A stretch of DNA of 64,000 nucleotides, from the NCBI GenBank assembly GCA_009760885.1, contig CM019719.1, positions 31,181,084 to 31,245,083 of the forward strand. Reading direction: 5' to 3'. This DNA comes from Achatina immaculata (lineage: Eukaryota; Mollusca; Gastropoda; Stylommatophora; Achatinidae). The position numbers were made by a program, and so were the translations under genes. Every line of letters starts with the position of its first letter. Within the stretch, counting starts at the first letter, position 1. A model generated the notes under the pieces. The model had not been told where the DNA came from. It was given only the letters and a program-made list of their open reading frames with translations, and made no database searches. Below, piece by piece: positions 1 through 11,825 of the stretch.

Positions 1-1889
1 ACTTTGGCACAATGGAAGTCACCATCTCATACATGACCAAACTATCAGATAAAGGCACAAGCCCCACTCTGATCCTTCCATCTTACATGAAACTGAGTAA
101 ACTCATTTGTACAGTGGGTGATCATGGTGTGAAGAGGCAAAGAAGAATAAACTGATGTGTGTATTTTATGAAGTAAATTACCATTTTATCAGCAGTTAAA
201 GCAAATCATTGCATTATTAATTTATAAGAAGCAAAGAATGCACTGTATGTGTTAACAAGCTGAATGAAAACAATAAAATTACCATTTAAAACAATTGTAT
301 ACAACATGTAATAAGTAATAGCAACTACATTCATGCTATTCGTACTTACATCTGAGGTCTATTAAGATCCATTAATATATGCTATAAATTCACCACAAGA
401 CAAGAGAATGAGATGAACTAGCACACTGCATCATCATTTAATAATACAAAATGTCTGCATATGGTTGTGTGTGTATGTAATTTTTGTATGACTTTGGTAA
501 GTTATTCCAGTAATATTTACTTGTGATGTAATTCATATTTTCTGATTAATTTCCATGATGCTAAATCTTAAAACAATTTACAGTAATGAACTATACTTTG
601 TATCTAACCTTCCCCTGTGATGATCAACATACAGCCAAATCAAACTTATGGCTGGAACCCTGAGACCCGTTTCACTTCACTATAGGAATCCCTATTGCAA
701 ATGCAGCTGTAAGTGCATGACTGTGTACTGAATACTGTTTCCATAAAGAGCGCTGCTGATCATATAGAAGCAAGCATAGTGAGAAGATACTTCGTGAAAT
801 CTACCTGCAAGTTGCATCTTAACAAGCTCATAAATAAGATAAAGAGTAAAATACAGCATTTACAAACCTGCCAGTTGTTTGTAAGATGATTCAAAGAGAT
901 GGGTGCAGGCTGATGCATTAGACTTGTGTGAACTCATTTTTAACCTGAAGGGAAAAGGAATCTGAGGGTTGCACTTTCAAACAGTAAAAGGTAGAACAAT
1001 TTCCATTCACATCCTTATACAGTAAAGTGATGCTGAAACTGTTCTGAGATCTTTGTGACTCACTTTCAGAGAAGTGGTTTACTTTCAGAGCAGTGGTTTG
1101 CAAAATTTTTTTAGGTCTAAACTATAAAGACCAAAGGGAAAAAAAAACTGTTGGTCACACCAGGCCAGCCCCAGCTGTGCCTCCCACCCATGCACCCACC
1201 CACCCACAAAAATATATATCTTGGATATTCTACTAAGATTTTAGCATTTTTAAAATCTTCTAGACTTGATACCATTTGCAGATCACCAGGAGTTTAAGAA
1301 TCTCAGTTTGAGAAACACTGTTTAGAGGACCAAATAAGCCAGAAACATGTTCAGATCTTCTTAAGCTGGTGAACAGATTAAATCAACATGGATTACTCAG
1401 CACTAGCGTGTTACTGCTGCATATCAATATTAAGATCACATGCAATCCAGAAATTGAGTTTAGGGATCTCTTTCATCTGTGCCCCCATGAATTTTACTTG
1501 GAGTAATTACTCTTTCTCTCTCTCTCTCACTCATGTAGACAGATAAAGACCTTGCATTCTTCCACACCACCATCCTCTAGCTTTCACACAGCTGTTCTCC
1601 CCTCATAATTTCCCACCAAAAACCGCTCTGTGACCAAGTTCAATAACACTCGGTCACATGATCTGTGTTCACATTGTCACTTGCTTAAACAAGTGTAGTA
1701 GAATAGATGTAGCATGAGGGAGATTGAAGCAACCACTTGAGCCATAAACAGGTTAGCAAACTAGCAAGCATCACAAGCCATAATATTATCAGACTCACAA
1801 AACATGGTAAAAAAAAAAAATAATTGAAAACCAGATACGCATTGTGAATGGTTGGCCAAATTAAAATAGTCAGAAATATCCTCCATAAT
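1..1889 (+). other. Upstream intron of RBFOX, nothing recognised
   Basis: AT-rich sequence with no ORF or exon I can recognise. A short cacccacc-rich patch occurs near 1190-1210. Assigned to the intron that ends at 2567. Confidence 0.5.
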
Positions 1890-2270
1890 ATGAATTTATT
1901 GCCCAGGACATACTGATATCAAAGGTAACAAATGGCAGATCAACTGGCAAACAAAGCAACAATCCTGGGCAACCTACACTTGGACAAAGCACAGACTTAA
2001 CAGCCACTCTAACAAGGAATATTACAGGGAGATGAGCAGAAAAAAATTTAATGCATTGCCTGTCACCAGAGACTATGTGAAAGAGGAATAACAAAGGGCA
2101 GTGGCAGACAATATGGTCTCTCTGGGCTGTATTCATTCAGTGTACCATTGGCACTATAGCCCAACACACACTATGAACAACACTGAGGTTAAAGGCAGAG
2201 CACATATGGGAGTGTCCTCAGTGCAAGGAGGCCTGTCTCTAGGCCAGCAGCAGAGCAGGGCCATTCTTAA
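1890..2270 (+). mobile_element. Decayed RNase H-type retroelement fragment
   Basis: With one or more frameshifts the plus strand reads CPGHTDIKGN, MADQLANKATILGNLHLDKA and, further on, HIWECPQCKEACL then stop. The order matches the end of the RNase H domain (HTDIKGN...ADQLA) and a terminal C-P-x-C motif. The same blocks appear in the copy at 50.4-51.0 kb (CPGHTGVHGNDVADRLA; HVWGCPECSEAEV). Only the end of the domain remains and the frame is broken. Confidence 0.65.
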
Positions 2271-2567
2271 AGTTCCTGTTCAAGTACAGAAAGGCCTAAA
2301 CAGCCACAACACATCTAGTAACTCACATACTGCTATAGCCGCATGTGTATCCAAGTGGAATGTTTTGAAATCAGATCAAGGCACTATTTAAACAAGTGTT
2401 TATTCATTGCTAAAGTTTCATCATAAAATCAAGTTTAGGAAACTTGTGTACAAATAATGAAAAATAAAAATAAAGTTTTCATTTTGCTTTGTGTGTGTGT
2501 GTGTGTGTGTTTTCTTTAATTTATGCTGCATTTCTTTTTCTTTTTTTTTTTTTCTCTTTTTTGATAG

Positions 2568-2621
2568 CAATTTGGAACAATTTTAGATGTGGAAATCATT
2601 TTTAATGAAAGAGGCTCAAAG
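2568..2621 (+). CDS. RBFOX: RBFOX exon (54 nt): RRM helix 1 to strand 2
   Basis: Encodes QFGTILDVEIIFNERGSK, the RRM segment that follows the first strand and leads into the RNP1 strand. The family sequence here is QFGKILDVEIIFNERGSK, so 17 of 18 residues match. The acceptor is a long T-rich tract ending gatag, and the donor is AAG|gtgagt. Both edges are phase 0. The lysine that ends the exon is the first residue of the RNP1 octamer completed by the next exon. The preceding exon, carrying RNP2 and the rest of the N-terminus, is not in the window, so this CDS is 5' partial. Confidence 0.96.
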
Positions 2622-3620
2622 GTGAGTGTTTATCATCAAGGCAGAAAAACTGTCTTTCTCTTCATAGCAATGACAGCTCTTATTGAGTTCTCAGAGATAA
2701 AAGAGTTACAAAATGTTTTTGAAAAAAAAATATTTGCAGCAGATTTATGAAGTAATCTAGTGAACTTTTACATGCAATAGGTTGCTGAAAATTCTTCTGA
2801 CAAAATGCACTCCATATATTATACACATCATAGTGCAGTAATTTCTTCTGTGTGAAAGTAAACACTGAAATTAATGAGGAACAAACATTCTGCCTGTTAC
2901 TGCTGTAAATTTTAGCAGGAACTTGCAGTGGTTATGGCATAAAACTGATAATTAATGGCAGAATGATTGACTGTATGGAATGAAGTGTGTAATCAGTTAA
3001 ACATGCTAGATTTATTACAGCTTCATAAATTTGCTGGGATATTTATTCTTATTATGATAAAACAGTGACAGAACATGAGAAGTAGTTTTAGCCTGATTTT
3101 TCAGTTAATAGATGTTTTAAAAATAAGGCATGACAAGACCTTTTCAATGTGAACACACATTCCAAACTTGCAAATCAGAACAAGTTCTCTTCTGACACTG
3201 TGATTAAATAGAAACAAAGGAAAAGCTGTTTTGCTTTCCTTCATTTGTGTAAACAAAAATAAAAAAAAAACACTTTGCAATGCACTGTAAGGAAAATCAA
3301 TGTGTGATGCATTATCTCAAGATAAGGAAACACTATTTTTGTAGTTTGTAAGGAACTTGCAAAAGTATTAAATGATTTGATATCAAGTGGATTAGAAATG
3401 CTTAAATGATTAGTGCTGCATTTGTACCCATCTGCTAAGTAAAATATACAAATAAAGATTATCAGATCTGTCCTGGGTCAGCCTTGAATTTAGATTATAT
3501 TTTTTTGTTGTTGCTTATCTTTACCTTTCACCTCCAGAGTTTTTCTTCAAGTTTATCTTAGCCTTTTTTTTTCCTCTCTCTCAATCAAGTCTGATTGCTA
3601 GGGTGAGAGGGAGAGGTTTA

Positions 3621-4159
3621 ATGTGCTCCGACCATGTGCTCTGACCATATGCTCTGACCATGTGCTCTGACCATGTGCTCTGACCATGTGCTCTGACCAT
3701 GTGCTCTGACCGTGTGCTCTGACCATATGATATGACCATGTGCTCTGACCATATGATATGACCATGTGCTCTGACCATGTGCTCTGACCATGTACTCTGA
3801 CTATATGATATGACCATGTGCTCTGACCATATGATATGACCATGTGCTCTGACTATATGATATGACCATGTGCTCTGACCATATGATATGACCATGTGCT
3901 CTGACCATATGATATGACCATGTGCTCTGACCATATGATAGGACCATGTGCTCTGACCATATGATATGACCATGTGCTCTGACTATGTGATATGACCATG
4001 TGCTCTGACCATATGATATGACCATGTGCTCTGACCATATGATATGACCATGTGCTCTGACCATATGATATGATCATGTGCTCTGACCATATGATAGGAC
4101 CATGTGCTCTGACCATATGATATGACCATATACTCCGATCATGTGCTCTGACCATGTGC
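3621..4159. repeat. Minisatellite of alternating 13-bp units (26-bp period)
   Basis: Tandem 13-mers of two types: ATGTGCTCTGACC and ATATGATATGACC. The first 100 bp are mostly type 1; afterwards the two alternate, giving a 26-bp unit. Some units are mutated (gactatatg, gatagga). About 41 units. Overlapping minus-strand ORFs come only from the repeat. Confidence 0.95.
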
Positions 4160-5059
4160 ATCATTTCTCTAGATTTAAGTAACATCAAAAACCCTACCTC
4201 ATACGCTGATGACCCAGCATAATGAGGTCTCTAACGCTTCACCCCCTACGGCATTTGAAATGCTATGGGACTATCTTTACTTTACTTTACAAAAATATGA
4301 TTTAGTACCTTTTCCACAGCATTAGCTTATCACCTTTCACTCTAGAGGATTCATCACAGGCATCAGCTGTTACATATACTGTCACTTCAACATGCATATT
4401 CCATGGTTCAAAAGCTCATATTTGTCATAGTTTTGGTTGCTTCCCCTTTCTGAGACAGCAGTGCTGACTTTCTGTGTTCAGCTTTTCAGTGCTCTTGTAG
4501 TTTGATATGATAAGATATGATTCTCAGTTGTTTGATTTTTTTTCTTAATGGTCACTGTGGTTAGATGATACATGTCCATCATTTCACAAATGTATGTAAC
4601 AGTTTAAAAAAAATTATGTTTACATTTTATACATTTTTTTGACAGTTTTTTTTTTCCAACACATTCTTATCTAACACAGTTTTTCAGTCAAACATTAAAT
4701 TTTGTTTATCTCGTCATTGAATAATTTTTTTAAAATGCCCACCTTCCACACTTCCTGTACATTCCCAAAACGCAGAGACCAAATGATTCTCTGGTAATGC
4801 ATCACATCTAAATTTTGACCTATCCAACATTCAAGAGGATCTTTTGAAAACATTGATTAAAACTTGAATCAGTGCAAGAACAAAAGAATGAAAGCAAAAC
4901 GGTTTGATGTATATAGATTGTCTGAATTGTGAAATATAATATGTACTTAAATGAGATGTTTTTGTTTTTTTGTGTGAAACGTGCCAGTTTGTAAAAAAAA
5001 AAAATGTATGATATCCCTGTGGAACATGGTGCTGCTTGAATTGTGTAACTGATTTTGTT

Positions 5060-5300
5060 TTGTACCATCAGACATCAGCAGTCATATTTCCTTGTTCTGT
5101 ATGCTCTCTGTTTTTCCATTCAGTTTAATTGTATTTCTTTTCTCATACCACCAAGTCAACCTAATCAGATGTATTTCTCTTGACCTCCCAGCCTTCTCTC
5201 TTTTTTAGGTTTCCAGTGATTAGCACATTCTCCATTATGTGTCTTCTCATGACATGTTCAGAGGATTCTGATTGTCTCTTCCTTGGGGTTTTAACTGATT
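5060..5300 (-). mobile_element. LINE 3'-end fragment
   Basis: The minus strand reads ESSEHVMRRHIMENVLITGN followed by K-K-R-E-G-W, resembling the H-V-M-R-R...ENM-ITGKI-G-RGRGR tail of non-LTR ORF2 proteins. Similar wording occurs at 41.4 kb. Too short and decayed to assign to a clade. Confidence 0.5.
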
Positions 5301-8266
5301 TTTGTTGTCCTAAAACTTCTTAAATTTTCTGTATTTGAATTGCATAAACAGGCTCACCTGTTGTATTATATACACTCCCAGAATCTGTAGACAAAGACAA
5401 TTTGTAAGCAGTGGAGATTAATAATACATTGAATCATCAGGAAGAGGCATCATATCTGCCCTCAATCATTTTATGTACAAGGCAATTATTACTTGTCAGT
5501 GACCTTATTTTGCATAGGCAATAGCCATCAGAGATAATCTTGCAGGGATGTGCAGCTGTATGCACATCCTCGTACAGTAGTGTACATTTAATTGCTTGGT
5601 TAATTTTGTCAAAAACATGAGACTTGGTAACGTCCATTCATCATTATCTATAATTTGAATAAATTGACATTTACTGTAAAGCATTCTTTGAAGAAAATAC
5701 AACCAAAAAAAAAAAAAAAATGAAGCAAATGACTGTTCAAATTATGCAAGGCCATTTTGCTAACAGAAAATATCTGAGGATGTCAAATTGGAAATCAATC
5801 CCTGGAAGCTGAAACAAAATGCTGCTGCTGGTTGCAGCTCAGAAACACTTTCATACCTGGATTTTGATAATTGGCTTTGCATAGTTTTTGTATTCTGGAA
5901 GTTTCTAATTATAAGCATTCATTCCTTTCATTTCTATATTTTATTGAAAGACACTTATGTTTGCAGTATAATTATTCCAGGCTCACTCCCCCATCAAGTT
6001 AAAACAGCAAGTCTGATATGAAAGAACTTATTTATAATCCGTGTAGCTCCTGAGATGTATATATTGTATTCCAAAAAGACAAACAGGAATACATATAATT
6101 AGAAGCTTCTGTGATTACTTCATGACAGTAACAATTAATGTTATTTGTTTCTAAGTGATTACTTCATGACAGTAAAAAATTAATGTTATTTGTTTCTAAG
6201 TAAATATTCATATTTGTAAATGTTCATCATGAAGTGAATTGATTTGTAATTTTCTCCCTGGTGATTCATATTTAATTCTTGCAAACATTAATTCTTCCAT
6301 TGATTCATTTCTTCTTCTGACATACATTCTACAATGACATTCTGCAACAACAGGAACAACAACAACAGGAACAACAACATAGTAGATGTGCTTGTTTGAT
6401 TCTAAACACTAAAATACTCACATGAATGATCTTGTGTGCAAAATCTAACATTATTAGACCAGTTATATGTGCCTGTGTGAAGCAGATTCTTTTTTTTTTT
6501 TTCATTCATACACATATCACTGTAGTTTTATCATTACCATTTTCTTAGATATTAGATAATGAAGTTAAGTTTCTAAAAGCAGTGATTAAGTCTGAAATCA
6601 GTTTTTCTGTATCTTTTTAAATGTATAATCATTGATTAAGTTTACTTATCAAGTGTTGATGTTAGAAAACAATTATCTGTAGGTTTAGTGGAACTTTTCT
6701 TTCCTTCTATAACTCGAGGCTGTGTAAGAAGTTAAATACTGTGAAAGGAATAAAATACGTGTAAGTTATCTATGCAAGCCTGCATCATTTTATATGTTGC
6801 CTGTCTGTTCTATAGTATGGACAAACTCTTTGTTATCTGCTCGTAGGTGGAATGATTAAGTATATTGGGTGAATAATGTGTTATTAGGCTTGTGCTTTAA
6901 AACAGTGACTGATGACATGTGTTGAAGTGGTAGTGATACCTTGTATAACATAACCTTTGACAGATGTGTAGTAAAAATGTGTTTCTTACTGCATGACCGA
7001 TAATCTTGCCCTTGTGAGACAAAACGGAGTCACGTGCATACAGAAGCAGTCCTGTCATTTTATTTTTTTCTTCTAGCTAACATTGGCACCCAGAGAGCAA
7101 AGACAAAAATTGTTTAAAACAACTCCTGCAAAACCTCATTTCAAATTCATTTCATTCTAATAACATCAGCCTTAATTTTCATGATCCAGTCTAATAAAAG
7201 CAGCAAGAGTGCCTAGTCGCAACCCAGTTTGGTTGTGAAAGGATCTAGTAAAATCATAAAACGTCAGGCTATAAATGCAGCTGTACAGAATCCCAAACAT
7301 TTTATCACACACTAAAGCAGATATTAGTTCTGAAACTGAGTAGCCTGTAGAAAGAAAACTTCTCATATATAGCCCACATATATATTATGAAATTAGTGAA
7401 TGTTATGTTGTTGTGCTGTTAATGAACAACATTTGACTTGGTGCTCCTCGGAACAATAGAACAATGATTCGTGTGGACAAATGGGCAACTGTAGGAAATT
7501 TTGTTGTACATGAGTCATGTATGTGTGTTACTGGTTTACATTTTTTTCCCCTCCTAATCTCAGCTGAATTCTGTGTGTGAGCTAACTCATTTTTTGATCT
7601 GTTCAGTATTAGGTGCACACTGTCTTCATCTGCAGACCCAGTCTTAAACTTAAGCATGTGGTAGGATATCTCTTGAATATATGAAAAAAAAATTTTTTTT
7701 TCTTTTTTTTTTTTTTTTCACTCAACTAATCCAGTCTAATCTCACTAGATGTATGCAATGTCTGGAATTTGAGAATGTTTACTTACTGTTCCATTAAAGT
7801 AACATTTTTGTCAGATGTGCCCAGTGGCATGGAAGCATGTCGCTTAGTAAAGTAAGCATGTGCCATCATCCCTTCCTCAGCCAGTGTCACATTGACTACT
7901 GCAGTTTTAACTTAATCAGACGATTGATTGGTGTTGAATTATGCTGCTGACTTTAACAACTAATTTGGACATTGTTGAAAGAGCATGCACATTTGACAGA
8001 ATAATACACACAAAACACACCTGCCTTTTCTATTCATAATCATTTGTCTCTTTTTTTTTTTTTTTTTCAGCAGAAATTTCACAACCATTTACTTTTGTGC
8101 TTTGTTCAGTAAGGAACAAAAGGATATCAGTTTTAAGAATTATCTACTTTTATTTCTGAAGAAAGATAAAAAAAAACAGTGTAAAATAACATTGATTTGG
8201 TGACTTGTTCATTTGTTACATATAATTGACAATGATGATAATGTTAATGTTTCATTGCACGTTTAA

Positions 8267-8272
8267 TGCATG
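8267..8272 (+). promoter_or_regulatory. Additional UGCAUG upstream of the RRM exon
   Basis: A third TGCATG lies 25 nt before the exon, in the region where the branch point and pyrimidine tract should be. Confidence 0.75.
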
Positions 8273-8288
8273 CTCCTTGTTTTCCATA

Positions 8289-8294
8289 TGCATG
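8289..8294 (+). promoter_or_regulatory. UGCAUG at the 3' splice site of the RRM exon
   Basis: TGCATG ends 3 nt before the 93-nt exon and runs directly into its cag acceptor. RBFOX binds UGCAUG. Binding here would be expected to block U2AF at the AG and repress the exon. Confidence 0.85.
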
Positions 8295-8297
8295 CAG

Positions 8298-8390
8298 GGA
8301 TTCGGTTTCGTAACTTTCGCAAATAGCAGTGATGCCGACAGAGCACGTGAGAAATTGAACGGCACTGTGGTTGAGGGACGAAAGATTGAG
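8298..8390 (+). CDS. RBFOX: RBFOX 93-nt RRM exon (RNP1 and second half of RRM)
   Basis: Encodes 31 residues, [20 protein letters not shown] followed by [11 protein letters not shown]. It supplies RNP1 (GFGFVTF, with the aromatic residues that stack on RNA), RRM helix 2 and the strand 4 lead-in. Length (93 nt) and phases (0/0) match the RRM exon of vertebrate Fox genes, so skipping would delete half of the RRM without a frameshift. The acceptor is gcatgcag and the donor is GAG|gtgcct, a weak donor beyond GT. UGCAUG elements lie at both splice sites and once more upstream (listed separately). An apparent continuous ORF running into both introns here is simply read-through. Confidence 0.97.
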
Positions 8391-8395
8391 GTGCC

Positions 8396-8401
8396 TGCAT
8401 G
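8396..8401 (+). promoter_or_regulatory. UGCAUG at the 5' splice site of the RRM exon
   Basis: TGCATG occupies intron positions +6 to +11 after the weak donor GAG|gtgcct. It overlaps the U1 footprint, so RBFOX bound here could compete with U1. Confidence 0.85.
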
Positions 8402-10045
8402 TTACATTACATTTTTGTGCTAGCACAAAATCAATCAATCCTAAGTATATTATAAATGTTGCAGTATAGAGAAATGCCCGTAATCAACATTTTTCTTCTG
8501 TCATAGAGTCACCTATATATTTTGATTTTTGTTACTTTCATACATGTTGCATCAAATGATAAAAAAATATTCACATTTGCTGAACTTCTGTCACTTTTAC
8601 TTATGCATTAAAAGCATATTTTATTAATGTATGACACAGTGCTTTGACAGATAATTTTGAACATTTAACCAGAACAAGAAATGTAACCTTTGGATTTCTT
8701 GAGAATTTTATGCACCATTTTTTGTTTCTTGTCCAAAAATTCTGCCTATTCCAAGAAGAGGATTCATCATGTTGAGCAGCCTCATCTTGTTTAGGTCAAG
8801 TAGGTCATGTTGTGCATTTTTACATGTGCACTGCTGCTGTTGGCGAGCTCTATTGATTGCACGCAATGGCAACACTTGAAGAATCTTCATTTTTTAGACA
8901 TTTGTGCATCATTCTCTCTTTGTATATGGCATTTCTTTATTCTGTAATATTACTTGTAGTGTAACTACAGTTTATTTTTAGTGTAATTTGAATAATGATT
9001 TTAACATTTTTTTCTTATCTAGTTAAAAGCAAGTAACAATTAATATTATTCATTATTGCTGTAGAAAATCATACATTATTTCCTTATGTACAGTATAGGA
9101 AATATACTGGGGCTACAGATTGCTGAGAGGTAGTTGGGGTAGTTTTTGCAGATGGGTTTTAAAAATAGTATTTTTAACATAAATTGATCTACTTTTTCTT
9201 TAATTAAAAAGGAGATGGGTTATTTTATGATTTGTATTTTTTAAAAAATATGTGCTAAAATAGCAGACACTGATCAGTGACTATAGAAATGGACATAGAA
9301 CTGTCTTTATTCTTAAATATGGGCATATGTAGGCAAATAATACATTCTGAAACTGGCTAAAAATTTGACTTGTTATCAGACAGATATATTGGGGAGTTCT
9401 TTTTTTAAATTTTGGAATAATTTTAATACCACAAAATGATTAATTGTACGTTTTCAAAATTTGTAATTTTATCCATAATGGCATATGTGATTTATTTAGA
9501 TTTTTTTTTGGGGGTGGGGGGAGAGAGAAGATGAGGAAAACAATGATAATTTTATTCAGATTTCAGTCAAATTATAAATTATAATTTGTTTTTGTAAATT
9601 CTGTTATTTTTCATTAAAAAATATAGTAATAAAAATAAATGGGCCATAAGTAATTAAAACTGACTTGTTGAAATTTTGTTTGGCAGCACATTGCAAAATG
9701 CTGCAAATATTAATGAAAGCTAGCTTGAGCGACCATTATGAAACTTAAAAAAAAAAAAAGGATGGAATTGGAATTTGCTTTTTCAGATTTAGAGCCTTAG
9801 TATTATTTTCACAGCTTTAATTTTAAAAAAAACTACAAGTTTTTATATCAGGTAGAGAACAAGAGTACTCAGATTTTTAAAAAAATGTATTTTGTTGTTA
9901 TTGTCAATGGGTATAGCAAAACTGAGCATGGGAAGAAATTCTAAAACAAAAAAAAGACATGAAATGGTCACTCAAGCTAGGAGTCTGTAGTAAACTGCAT
10001 TTTGACTGGCATTTGTTTTTGACCCTACCATGATTCTGTGGCTAG
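8402..10045 (+). other. RBFOX intron, no feature recognised
   Basis: AT-rich intron between the 93- and 61-nt exons. Only homopolymers and a G-rich patch near 9510-9525 stand out. Confidence 0.6.
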
Positions 10046-10106
10046 GTTAACAATGCAACTGCACGGGTCATGACCAAAAAGGTGACTGCTCCCACATTAT
10101 CAGCCG
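10046..10106 (+). CDS. RBFOX: RBFOX exon (61 nt): end of RRM
   Basis: Encodes VNNATARVMTKKVTAPTLSA plus one base of the next codon. VNNATARVMT is an almost invariant RBFOX stretch closing the RRM. The exon is 61 nt (phase 0 in, phase 1 out), the same size as its vertebrate counterpart. The acceptor is gctag|GTT and the donor is CCG|gtaaga. Vertebrates follow it with a WKLNPVVG-type exon; I found no such exon here before the Ala-rich exon. Confidence 0.95.
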
Positions 10107-10233
10107 GTAAGACTTCAGTTCACTGTGATATGAACGTTAGTCAGCGTCACTAAAATATTCTTTATTTCTTTCAGTTAGGCTTTTCTATGCAGATGCAAGA
10201 TTTAGTTTTGCAGAAATTAATCAGAAAGTCATA

Positions 10234-11119
10234 TGAAGGACCATCGGAAAGTTCCTGGACTATGTCAAAAACAAATAAAAGGCTTACCATATTTAAATTA
10301 GGTCACCATCACCTTTGAAATAATCTCCTTGGAAATGTACACAGCAGAAGTCCTTTTCCTCAAGGCCCGAAACTGTCTGCTATGCCTTTTAGATGTCATT
10401 TAAAGTGTCAAAGCAGCGCCCCCTTAGCTTTAGTTTCATTTTTGGGAACAATGCAAAGTCATAGAGGGCTAGGTCAGGGGATTACAGTGGATGTGGGAAA
10501 ACCATAATGTTGTTTCCCATCAAAACTTTTGTTGTTCAGGATGTGTGAGCAGGCACGTTGTTATGATGCAACATTAGTTGCATTTATACCAAAGTTCAGG
10601 CCTTTTTCATTGCACATCTTCTCTCAAGCACTGTAGAACATTGCAGAATAAGTTAATATTCACTGAAGCACTGTCTGGAACAAATTCTAGTTGAACAATG
10701 CCTTTGATATTAAAAAAAAATGATCATCATGCATTTCATTGTGCTCTGGACCAGTTGTGCCTTCTTTGATCTTGGTGACTGTGGGTCTCCCATTGCGTAC
10801 CACTCAAAGACCTGTGTCTGACCTAAATAATGTTTGCCAAAGACCTGATGAAGCATCTCAGTAGCCGATTTGCCAAGCTTCATGCAAAATTTGATGCAAA
10901 CATATTGCTTGAACTTGTCAGCCATCTTCAATATCGTAGAGTGGCCTTACCCAAGTTCATGTAATCGCGTGTAAAAACTGAAGACATATAGGTAGCAGTA
11001 TATCACTTGACCCATGGAGTCAGCACACTAGAGAGCCTAGAACTATAGATTTTCACACAAGTAAGACATATGCTTACATCACAGTCATTACTGTCTGGGA
11101 ACTTTCCAATAGACCCTCG
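10234..11119 (-). mobile_element. Internally deleted mariner-type DNA transposon
   Basis: Imperfect terminal inverted repeats of about 27 bp sit at 10234-10260 and 11093-11119, sharing the core GGAAAGTTCC, and are flanked by TA on both sides, the mariner target. The minus strand starts a transposase N-terminus (MADKFKQYVCIKFCMKLGKS, then ...QTQVFEWYAMG, the helix-turn-helix region). Nearer 10.4 kb it reads PDLALYDFALFPKMK, the region of the third catalytic Asp. The 886-bp length, against about 1.3 kb for a complete mariner, and the missing middle show an internal deletion; a frame break follows the C-terminal block. Non-autonomous. Confidence 0.85.
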
Positions 11120-11647
11120 TACAACAGACAGACATCTGTTTCTTTTCCATATTAATAAATATTTAATTTTATTCCTGAATTTTAATTTAACTGGTCTCTA
11201 AATTCCAGTAAAGTTTTGAAAAACTTGCATTCTGAATAGAGTGTTTCATTGTGGTCTTTCATCACATGATCTTGAAATTTTAGTTATCAGAATTCTATAT
11301 CTCTTGCTTTATTTAGGCCTAAATGTCTGTGATAATAATACATGGATGAAACGAGTAGGATCTTTAAAATGCATCTCCTCTGCTGTAGAATTGGATTTGA
11401 TCAAATATATAACAGAAAGCTAAACTGCATATCTCGGTGTTCATTGGATGACAAATAAAACCCTAGCATGTTCTCTTCATATAAGCCATTGTTATGTTGT
11501 CTTTTTGTCTGAATATAGTGACTTCCTCTCCATTTCCTTTCTTGTTTTGCAGATTTATTCAGACTTGTGTTGTTTCCATATACTTGCTTATTTGTTTCTA
11601 AAGTTATGTAAATGCACGAGTAGTTATTTATTTCACTTGTGCAATAG

Positions 11648-11825
11648 ATACAGTCACAGCGGCAGCATTGAGAGGCGTAGCATTGACTAGAGGGCGAACA
11701 CCAGCAGCCGTTGCAGCCAGAGCCTTGGGTGGAGTTTACACAGCTGCCGCAGCTGCAGCAGCAGCAGCTGGGCTTCGTCATGCCACGCCAATAGCTGCAC
11801 CAGCAGCTGCTATCCCATATGCCAC
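11648..11825 (+). CDS. RBFOX: RBFOX exon (178 nt): Ala-rich C-terminal domain start
   Basis: Begins phase 1 and encodes, after the split codon, TVTAAALRGVALTRGRTPAA, then an Ala-rich stretch with GGVYTAAAAAAAAG and ends AAAIPYA. AALRG...RGR is the conserved RBFOX block after the RRM. The donor is CCAC|gtaagt. The acceptor tract ends gcaatag|AT; two further AGs at 11652-11653 and 11658-11659 lie 6 and 12 nt downstream in the same frame, so the exact start could be 11648, 11654 or 11660. I chose the first AG after the pyrimidine tract. Confidence 0.92.

Larger units (their letters stand above)
2622..8266 (+). other. RBFOX intron, mostly unique AT-rich sequence
   Basis: Separates the 54- and 93-nt exons. 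It contains the minisatellite at 3.6-4.2 kb and a LINE tail at 5.1-5.3 kb. The rest shows only A/T homopolymers and a short 50-bp direct repeat near 6100-6200 (gattacttcatgacagtaa twice). Confidence 0.6.

Noticed and set aside
3581..4188. Minus-strand ORFs rich in MVRAHGHIIWSEH
   Set aside because: Translation of the 13-bp unit minisatellite.
8226..8423. 65-codon ORF read straight through the RRM exon
   Set aside because: The true coding part is 8298-8390, bounded by ag and gt and by family exon limits; the extensions are intron.
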